Program-made: the position numbers and the translations under genes
The notes under the pieces: model-generated
What the model was told of the DNA's origin: nothing
Database searches by the model: none
The model's input: the letters and a program-made list of their open reading frames with translations, nothing else
NCBI RefSeq assembly: GCF_023115425.1
Contig: NZ_CP096032.1
Coordinates: 496,001 to 560,000 of the forward strand
DNA: 64,000 nucleotides
Source: Synechococcus sp. A10-1-5-1
GTDB taxonomy: Bacteria > Cyanobacteriota > Cyanobacteriia > PCC-6307 > Cyanobiaceae
Reading direction: 5' to 3'
Shown: positions 55,701-64,000 of the stretch, piece after piece
Numbering within the stretch: the first letter of the stretch is position 1
How the letters are laid out: each line of letters opens with the position of its first letter

Positions 55701-57126
55701 AATCAAACGTCCCTGACGCTGTCGCCCTCAGTTCAATCAGATCATTCCCTAATAACGCCAAGTCCTCTATATACGCTCCGTCATACGTATCCGTCTGCAA
55801 ATGGTCGATCGCCTTCGACTGCGTCAGCGTCAACACTCCGCTGCTGCTATTCACAACAATCGTGAATGCCGTGTTCCCAGCATTCACTCCGACCTCCGTC
55901 AATGACGTCGATCCCGTGATCACTCCGTCCGACCTCCCGTCAATGACGTCGACCCCCGTATCACTCGCCTGACTCATACAGACGGATCGACACTCCTCCA
56001 CTCGTCAATCCAGATGGCGTTCCTTCCTGTACGCACTCTATCCAAATTAACTCATACTCCACAACGCTACCTGTTCCCGCTCCGTCCGCTCCGTAGTCAC
56101 TCAGATTTCCGCTCGCAAACGCCTCTAAAAAATCCACACTCGCAACCACTGGGCTCCCATTCGTATCCCCTGCTCCCTCCACTCCAACAAAGTTTCCCCG
56201 CTTAAAACCTCCATCAAACGTCAGCGCAATCGGCTCCGTTCCACTCAACGTCAACGTCGGGTTTACCTGGGCCATCATCACCAAATCGGATATTCCACTC
56301 CTAATCAAACTCGCACTCGCTTCCGTCGACACATCTCCTTCTGAATCAAACGTCCCTGACGCTGTCGCCCTCAGTTCAATCAGATCATTCCTAATAACGC
56401 CAAGTCCTCTATATACGCTCCGTCATACGTATCCGTCTGCAAGGTCGATCGCCTTCGACTGCGTCAGCGTCAACACTCCCTGCTGCTATTCACAACAATC
56501 GTGAATGCCGTGTTCCCAGCATTCACTCCGACCTCCGTCAATGACGTCGATCCCGTGATCACTCCGCCTGACTCATACAGACGGATCGACACTCCTCCAC
56601 TCGTCAATCCATGCGTTCCTTCCGTGTACGCACTATCCAGAATTAACTCATACGTCACAACGCCTACCTGTTCCCGCTCCGTCCGCTCCGTAGTCACTCA
56701 ATTTTTCCGCTCGCAAACGCTCCTGAAAAATCCACACTCGCAACCACTGGATTCCGCTCGCAAACGCTCCTGAAAAAATCCACACTCGCGAACCACTGGG
56801 CTCCCATTCGTATCCCTGCTCCCTCCCACTCCAACAAGTTTCCGCCGCTTAAACCTCCATCAAAAGTCAGCGCAATCGGCTCCGTTCCACTCAACGTCAC
56901 GTCGGGGTTACCTGGGCCATCATCACCAAATCGGACTATTCCCTCCTAAAATCAAACTCGCACTCGCTTCCGTCGACACATCTCCTTCTGAATCAAACGT
57001 CCCTGACGCTGTCGCCCTCAGTTCAATCAGATCATTCCCTAATAACGCCAAGTCCTCTATATACGCTCCGTCATACGTATCCGTCTGCAAATGGTCGATC
57101 GCCTTCGACTGCGTCAGCGTCAACAC
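52711..57126 (-). pseudogene. Giant repeat protein, indel-riddled repeat block
   Basis: About seven to eight degenerate copies of the 603-bp repeat, in all three minus-strand frames. The marker GTGAATGCCGTG recurs near 52879, 53742, 54067, 54662, 55263, 55862, 56501 and 57148, spaced 595 to 866 bases instead of 603. Differences are mostly single-base gains or losses in runs (for example CCGCGC for CCGCCGC, TTTCCC for TTCCC), with a few partial duplications and rearrangements near 53190, 53960, 55930 and 56755. It is continuous with perfect repeats on the right and an intact frame on the left, so it is most likely damaged sequence of the same gene rather than a decayed gene. Confidence 0.8.
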
Positions 57127-58143
57127 TCGCTGCTGCTATTCACAACAATCGTGAATGCCGTGTTCCCAGCATTCACTCCGACCTCCGTCAATGACGTCGA
57201 TCCCGTGATCACTCCGCCTGACTCATACAGACGGATCGACACTCCTCCACTCGTCAATCCAGATGGCGTTCCTTCCGTGTACGCACTATCCAGAATTAAC
57301 TCATACGTCACAACGCTACCTGTTCCCGCTCCGTCCGCTCCGTAGTCACTCAGATTTCCGCTCGCAAACGCTCCTGAAAAATCCACACTCGCAACCACTG
57401 GGCTCCCATTCGTATCCCCTGCTCCCTCCACTCCAACAAAGTTTCCGCCGCTTAAACCTCCATCAAACGTCAGCGCAATCGGCTCCGTTCCACTCAACGT
57501 CAACGTCGGGTTACCTGGGCCATCATCACCAAATCGGATATTCCCTCCTAAATCCAAACTCGCACTCGCTTCCGTCGACACATCTCCTTCTGAATCAAAC
57601 GTCCCTGACGCTGTCGCCCTCAGTTCAATCAGATCATTCCCTAATAACGCCAAGTCCTCTATATACGCTCCGTCATACGTATCCGTCTGCAAATGGTCGA
57701 TCGCCTTCGACTGCGTCAGCGTCAACACTCCGCTGCTGCTATTCACAACAATCGTGAATGCCGTGTTCCCAGCATTCACTCCGACCTCCGTCAATGACGT
57801 CGATCCCGTGATCACTCCGCCTGACTCATACAGACGGATCGACACTCCTCCACTCGTCAATCCAGATGGCGTTCCTTCCGTGTACGCACTATCCAGAATT
57901 AACTCATACGTCACAACGCTACCTGTTCCCGCTCCGTCCGCTCCGTAGTCACTCAGATTTCCGCTCGCAAACGCTCCTGAAAAATCCACACTCGCAACCA
58001 CTGGGCTCCCATTCGTATCCCCTGCTCCCTCCACTCCAACAAAGTTTCCGCCGCTTAAACCTCCATCAAACGTCAGCGCAATCGGCTCCGTTCCACTCAA
58101 CGTCAACGTCGGGTTACCTGGGCCATCATCACCAAATCGGATA
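57127..58143 (-). CDS. Giant repeat protein, in-frame segment between two frameshifts
   Basis: About one and two-thirds perfect repeats in one frame (DDGPGNPTLTLSGTEPIALTFDGG to SVVTYELILDSAYTEGTPSG and on). The 3' boundary is a one-base loss at 57127 (CAACACTCGCTG for CAACACTCCGCTG). The 5' boundary is an 8-base loss at 58144, where ATATTCCCTCCTAAATCC became ATATAAATCC. With both restored it fuses with its neighbours into one long frame. Confidence 0.8.
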
Positions 58144-61100
58144 TAAATCCAAACTCGCACTCGCTTCCGTCGACACATCTCCTTCTGAATCAAACGTCCC
58201 TGACGCTGTCGCCCTCAGTTCAATCAGATCATTCCCTAATAACGCCAAGTCCTCTATATACGCTCCGTCATACGTATCCGTCTGCAAATGGTCGATCGCC
58301 TTCGACTGCGTCAGCGTCAACACTCCGCTGCTGCTATTCACAACAATCGTGAATGCCGTGTTCCCAGCATTCACTCCGACCTCCGTCAATGACGTCGATC
58401 CCGTGATCACTCCGCCTGACTCATACAGACGGATCGACACTCCTCCACTCGTCAATCCAGATGGCGTTCCTTCCGTGTACGCACTATCCAGAATTAACTC
58501 ATACGTCACAACGCTACCTGTTCCCGCTCCGTCCGCTCCGTAGTCACTCAGATTTCCGCTCGCAAACGCTCCTGAAAAATCCACACTCGCAACCACTGGG
58601 CTCCCATTCGTATCCCCTGCTCCCTCCACTCCAACAAAGTTTCCGCCGCTTAAACCTCCATCAAACGTCAGCGCAATCGGCTCCGTTCCACTCAACGTCA
58701 ACGTCGGGTTACCTGGGCCATCATCACCAAATCGGATATTCCCTCCTAAATCCAAACTCGCACTCGCTTCCGTCGACACATCTCCTTCTGAATCAAACGT
58801 CCCTGACGCTGTCGCCCTCAGTTCAATCAGATCATTCCCTAATAACGCCAAGTCCTCTATATACGCTCCGTCATACGTATCCGTCTGCAAATGGTCGATC
58901 GCCTTCGACTGCGTCAGCGTCAACACTCCGCTGCTGCTATTCACAACAATCGTGAATGCCGTGTTCCCAGCATTCACTCCGACCTCCGTCAATGACGTCG
59001 ATCCCGTGATCACTCCGCCTGACTCATACAGACGGATCGACACTCCTCCACTCGTCAATCCAGATGGCGTTCCTTCCGTGTACGCACTATCCAGAATTAA
59101 CTCATACGTCACAACGCTACCTGTTCCCGCTCCGTCCGCTCCGTAGTCACTCAGATTTCCGCTCGCAAACGCTCCTGAAAAATCCACACTCGCAACCACT
59201 GGGCTCCCATTCGTATCCCCTGCTCCCTCCACTCCAACAAAGTTTCCGCCGCTTAAACCTCCATCAAACGTCAGCGCAATCGGCTCCGTTCCACTCAACG
59301 TCAACGTCGGGTTACCTGGGCCATCATCACCAAATCGGATATTCCCTCCTAAATCCAAACTCGCACTCGCTTCCGTCGACACATCTCCTTCTGAATCAAA
59401 CGTCCCTGACGCTGTCGCCCTCAGTTCAATCAGATCATTCCCTAATAACGCCAAGTCCTCTATATACGCTCCGTCATACGTATCCGTCTGCAAATGGTCG
59501 ATCGCCTTCGACTGCGTCAGCGTCAACACTCCGCTGCTGCTATTCACAACAATCGTGAATGCCGTGTTCCCAGCATTCACTCCGACCTCCGTCAATGACG
59601 TCGATCCCGTGATCACTCCGCCTGACTCATACAGACGGATCGACACTCCTCCACTCGTCAATCCAGATGGCGTTCCTTCCGTGTACGCACTATCCAGAAT
59701 TAACTCATACGTCACAACGCTACCTGTTCCCGCTCCGTCCGCTCCGTAGTCACTCAGATTTCCGCTCGCAAACGCTCCTGAAAAATCCACACTCGCAACC
59801 ACTGGGCTCCCATTCGTATCCCCTGCTCCCTCCACTCCAACAAAGTTTCCGCCGCTTAAACCTCCATCAAACGTCAGCGCAATCGGCTCCGTTCCACTCA
59901 ACGTCAACGTCGGGTTACCTGGGCCATCATCACCAAATCGGATATTCCCTCCTAAATCCAAACTCGCACTCGCTTCCGTCGACACATCTCCTTCTGAATC
60001 AAACGTCCCTGACGCTGTCGCCCTCAGTTCAATCAGATCATTCCCTAATAACGCCAAGTCCTCTATATACGCTCCGTCATACGTATCCGTCTGCAAATGG
60101 TCGATCGCCTTCGACTGCGTCAGCGTCAACACTCCGCTGCTGCTATTCACAACAATCGTGAATGCCGTGTTCCCAGCATTCACTCCGACCTCCGTCAATG
60201 ACGTCGATCCCGTGATCACTCCGCCTGACTCATACAGACGGATCGACACTCCTCCACTCGTCAATCCAGATGGCGTTCCTTCCGTGTACGCACTATCCAG
60301 AATTAACTCATACGTCACAACGCTACCTGTTCCCGCTCCGTCCGCTCCGTAGTCACTCAGATTTCCGCTCGCAAACGCTCCTGAAAAATCCACACTCGCA
60401 ACCACTGGGCTCCCATTCGTATCCCCTGCTCCCTCCACTCCAACAAAGTTTCCGCCGCTTAAACCTCCATCAAACGTCAGCGCAATCGGCTCCGTTCCAC
60501 TCAACGTCAACGTCGGGTTACCTGGGCCATCATCACCAAATCGGATATTCCCTCCTAAATCCAAACTCGCACTCGCTTCCGTCGACACATCTCCTTCTGA
60601 ATCAAACGTCCCTGACGCTGTCGCCCTCAGTTCAATCAGATCATTCCCTAATAACGCCAAGTCCTCTATATACGCTCCGTCATACGTATCCGTCTGCAAA
60701 TGGTCGATCGCCTTCGACTGCGTCAGCGTCAACACTCCGCTGCTGCTATTCACAACAATCGTGAATGCCGTGTTCCCAGCATTCACTCCGACCTCCGTCA
60801 ATGACGTCGATCCCGTGATCACTCCGCCTGACTCATACAGACGGATCGACACTCCTCCACTCGTCAATCCAGATGGCGTTCCTTCCGTGTACGCACTATC
60901 CAGAATTAACTCATACGTCACAACGCTACCTGTTCCCGCTCCGTCCGCTCCGTAGTCACTCAGATTTCCGCTCGCAAACGCTCCTGAAAAATCCACACTC
61001 GCAACCACTGGGCTCCCATTCGTATCCCCTGCTCCCTCCACTCCAACAAAGTTTCCGCCGCTTAAACCTCCATCAAACGTCAGCGCAATCGGCTCCGTTC

Positions 61101-64000
61101 CACTCAACGTCAACGTCGGGTTACCTGGGCCATCATCACCAAATCGGATATTCCCTCCTAAATCCAAACTCGCACTCGCTTCCGTCGACACATCTCCTTC
61201 TGAATCAAACGTCCCTGACGCTGTCGCCCTCAGTTCAATCAGATCATTCCCTAATAACGCCAAGTCCTCTATATACGCTCCGTCATACGTATCCGTCTGC
61301 AAATGGTCGATCGCCTTCGACTGCGTCAGCGTCAACACTCCGCTGCTGCTATTCACAACAATCGTGAATGCCGTGTTCCCAGCATTCACTCCGACCTCCG
61401 TCAATGACGTCGATCCCGTGATCACTCCGCCTGACTCATACAGACGGATCGACACTCCTCCACTCGTCAATCCAGATGGCGTTCCTTCCGTGTACGCACT
61501 ATCCAGAATTAACTCATACGTCACAACGCTACCTGTTCCCGCTCCGTCCGCTCCGTAGTCACTCAGATTTCCGCTCGCAAACGCTCCTGAAAAATCCACA
61601 CTCGCAACCACTGGGCTCCCATTCGTATCCCCTGCTCCCTCCACTCCAACAAAGTTTCCGCCGCTTAAACCTCCATCAAACGTCAGCGCAATCGGCTCCG
61701 TTCCACTCAACGTCAACGTCGGGTTACCTGGGCCATCATCACCAAATCGGATATTCCCTCCTAAATCCAAACTCGCACTCGCTTCCGTCGACACATCTCC
61801 TTCTGAATCAAACGTCCCTGACGCTGTCGCCCTCAGTTCAATCAGATCATTCCCTAATAACGCCAAGTCCTCTATATACGCTCCGTCATACGTATCCGTC
61901 TGCAAATGGTCGATCGCCTTCGACTGCGTCAGCGTCAACACTCCGCTGCTGCTATTCACAACAATCGTGAATGCCGTGTTCCCAGCATTCACTCCGACCT
62001 CCGTCAATGACGTCGATCCCGTGATCACTCCGCCTGACTCATACAGACGGATCGACACTCCTCCACTCGTCAATCCAGATGGCGTTCCTTCCGTGTACGC
62101 ACTATCCAGAATTAACTCATACGTCACAACGCTACCTGTTCCCGCTCCGTCCGCTCCGTAGTCACTCAGATTTCCGCTCGCAAACGCTCCTGAAAAATCC
62201 ACACTCGCAACCACTGGGCTCCCATTCGTATCCCCTGCTCCCTCCACTCCAACAAAGTTTCCGCCGCTTAAACCTCCATCAAACGTCAGCGCAATCGGCT
62301 CCGTTCCACTCAACGTCAACGTCGGGTTACCTGGGCCATCATCACCAAATCGGATATTCCCTCCTAAATCCAAACTCGCACTCGCTTCCGTCGACACATC
62401 TCCTTCTGAATCAAACGTCCCTGACGCTGTCGCCCTCAGTTCAATCAGATCATTCCCTAATAACGCCAAGTCCTCTATATACGCTCCGTCATACGTATCC
62501 GTCTGCAAATGGTCGATCGCCTTCGACTGCGTCAGCGTCAACACTCCGCTGCTGCTATTCACAACAATCGTGAATGCCGTGTTCCCAGCATTCACTCCGA
62601 CCTCCGTCAATGACGTCGATCCCGTGATCACTCCGCCTGACTCATACAGACGGATCGACACTCCTCCACTCGTCAATCCAGATGGCGTTCCTTCCGTGTA
62701 CGCACTATCCAGAATTAACTCATACGTCACAACGCTACCTGTTCCCGCTCCGTCCGCTCCGTAGTCACTCAGATTTCCGCTCGCAAACGCTCCTGAAAAA
62801 TCCACACTCGCAACCACTGGGCTCCCATTCGTATCCCCTGCTCCCTCCACTCCAACAAAGTTTCCGCCGCTTAAACCTCCATCAAACGTCAGCGCAATCG
62901 GCTCCGTTCCACTCAACGTCAACGTCGGGTTACCTGGGCCATCATCACCAAATCGGATATTCCCTCCTAAATCCAAACTCGCACTCGCTTCCGTCGACAC
63001 ATCTCCTTCTGAATCAAACGTCCCTGACGCTGTCGCCCTCAGTTCAATCAGATCATTCCCTAATAACGCCAAGTCCTCTATATACGCTCCGTCATACGTA
63101 TCCGTCTGCAAATGGTCGATCGCCTTCGACTGCGTCAGCGTCAACACTCCGCTGCTGCTATTCACAACAATCGTGAATGCCGTGTTCCCAGCATTCACTC
63201 CGACCTCCGTCAATGACGTCGATCCCGTGATCACTCCGCCTGACTCATACAGACGGATCGACACTCCTCCACTCGTCAATCCAGATGGCGTTCCTTCCGT
63301 GTACGCACTATCCAGAATTAACTCATACGTCACAACGCTACCTGTTCCCGCTCCGTCCGCTCCGTAGTCACTCAGATTTCCGCTCGCAAACGCTCCTGAA
63401 AAATCCACACTCGCAACCACTGGGCTCCCATTCGTATCCCCTGCTCCCTCCACTCCAACAAAGTTTCCGCCGCTTAAACCTCCATCAAACGTCAGCGCAA
63501 TCGGCTCCGTTCCACTCAACGTCAACGTCGGGTTACCTGGGCCATCATCACCAAATCGGATATTCCCTCCTAAATCCAAACTCGCACTCGCTTCCGTCGA
63601 CACATCTCCTTCTGAATCAAACGTCCCTGACGCTGTCGCCCTCAGTTCAATCAGATCATTCCCTAATAACGCCAAGTCCTCTATATACGCTCCGTCATAC
63701 GTATCCGTCTGCAAATGGTCGATCGCCTTCGACTGCGTCAGCGTCAACACTCCGCTGCTGCTATTCACAACAATCGTGAATGCCGTGTTCCCAGCATTCA
63801 CTCCGACCTCCGTCAATGACGTCGATCCCGTGATCACTCCGCCTGACTCATACAGACGGATCGACACTCCTCCACTCGTCAATCCAGATGGCGTTCCTTC
63901 CGTGTACGCACTATCCAGAATTAACTCATACGTCACAACGCTACCTGTTCCCGCTCCGTCCGCTCCGTAGTCACTCAGATTTCCGCTCGCAAACGCTCCT
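58144..64000 (-). CDS. Giant repeat protein, perfect tandem repeats, continues past the window
   Basis: Open for about 1950 residues and still open at the right edge, so the start codon is outside. Nine full and one partial 201-residue units, identical by eye. Each unit contains VTYELILDSAYTEGTPSG, a GVSIRLYESGG strand pair, TAFTIVVNSSSGVLTLTQ, KAIDHLQTDTYDG, LATxSGTFDSEGD-type and LDLGGNIRFGDDGP segments. This is the DUF5801/T1SS-143 style of repeat known from giant type-I-secreted adhesins (the VLTLTQ-AIDH and DLGGxIxFxDDGP signatures). The unit has no cysteine. Picocyanobacteria are known to carry giant genes of this class. Confidence 0.88.

Larger units (their letters stand above)
57127..64000. 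repeat. 603-bp tandem repeat array (perfect part)
   Basis: The same marker recurs at 57148, 57754, 58349, 58952, 59555, 60158, 60761, 61364, 61967, 62570, 63173 and 63776: spacing 603 throughout except 606 and 595 at the first two frameshift-linked intervals. I see no base differences among the units from 58150 to 64000. Period 603 = 201 codons, so copy number can change without frameshift. The unit is visibly less GC-rich than the housekeeping genes to the left. Confidence 0.93.

Noticed and set aside
52392-63970. Repeated plus-strand ORFs of 164 and 64 residues (starting MAFLPCTHY and MNAVFPAFT)
   Set aside because: They are exact antisense shadows of the 603-bp repeat unit, one per unit, with low-complexity proline/serine-rich sequence.
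57127-64000. CRISPR array
   Set aside because: Repeat period is 603 bp with no variable spacers and the unit is protein-coding.

Overview
The window comes from a GC-rich picocyanobacterium of the Synechococcus/Cyanobium (alpha-cyanobacterial) lineage. Evidence: aerobic cyclase AcsF and Mg-chelatase ChlH, a high-light-inducible protein, a CPP1-like protein, a monomeric class II (B12) ribonucleotide reductase, a CtpA-type protease, and many small conserved proteins of cyanobacterial families (DUF3531, DUF6464, DUF3038, DUF4335, DUF2949, DUF92). Family names are from memory of conserved motifs; no search was run.

Layout. 1-4.5 kb: 3' end of acsF, a terminator, then tldD-tldE-fmt. 4.5-8.5 kb: a five-gene minus-strand operon (TerC, DUF6464, unknown, DEAD-box helicase, J-domain protein). 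8.5-14 kb: an unknown protein, a membrane-anchored HExxH protein, mfd and a small membrane protein with a palindromic leader. 14-17.7 kb (minus): VOC protein, family 4 uracil-DNA glycosylase, ispG, ctpA. 17.8-23.3 kb: aminotransferase, then a PhnD/C/E-type oxyanion importer (phosphonate/phosphite or possibly selenate) with two tiny membrane ORFs, a strong intercistronic hairpin and a double-length fused permease, then an SGNH hydrolase. 23.4-29.5 kb: sigma factor, DUF92/VTE6-like protein, rsmE, DUF3531, ABC ATPase, hslO, CPP1-like. 29.6-34.1 kb (minus): MscS channel, methyltransferase, prfC. 34.2-36.6 kb: nrdJ behind a pair of near-identical palindromes. 36.7-41.1 kb: a run of very small genes, tRNA-Ser(UGA), an internally deleted choloylglycine-hydrolase relative, DUF4335.

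41.1-46.7 kb is structurally abnormal. DUF3038-apt-DUF2949 appears as two nearly complete copies plus a fragment, with a 133-bp tandem duplication and single-base deletions in G runs that differ between the two apt copies. dapB and chlH, both normally essential, are fused head to head with their 5' parts and shared promoter missing. 50.1-64 kb (minus): the 3' part of a giant type-I-secretion-like repeat protein made of 201-residue (603-bp) units that look identical, except for a 4.4-kb block (52.7-57.1 kb) full of small indels. The pattern of all these defects points more to uncorrected long-read sequence and misassembly than to biology, so the broken genes should not be taken as real pseudogenes without read-level checks.

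The most interesting biology is the giant repeat protein with its EF-hand-rich C-terminus, the fused PhnE-type permease with its micro-ORFs, and three candidate regulatory sites: palindromes before nrdJ, GTTAC repeats before the high-light-inducible gene, and a palindrome before the 62-residue protein.
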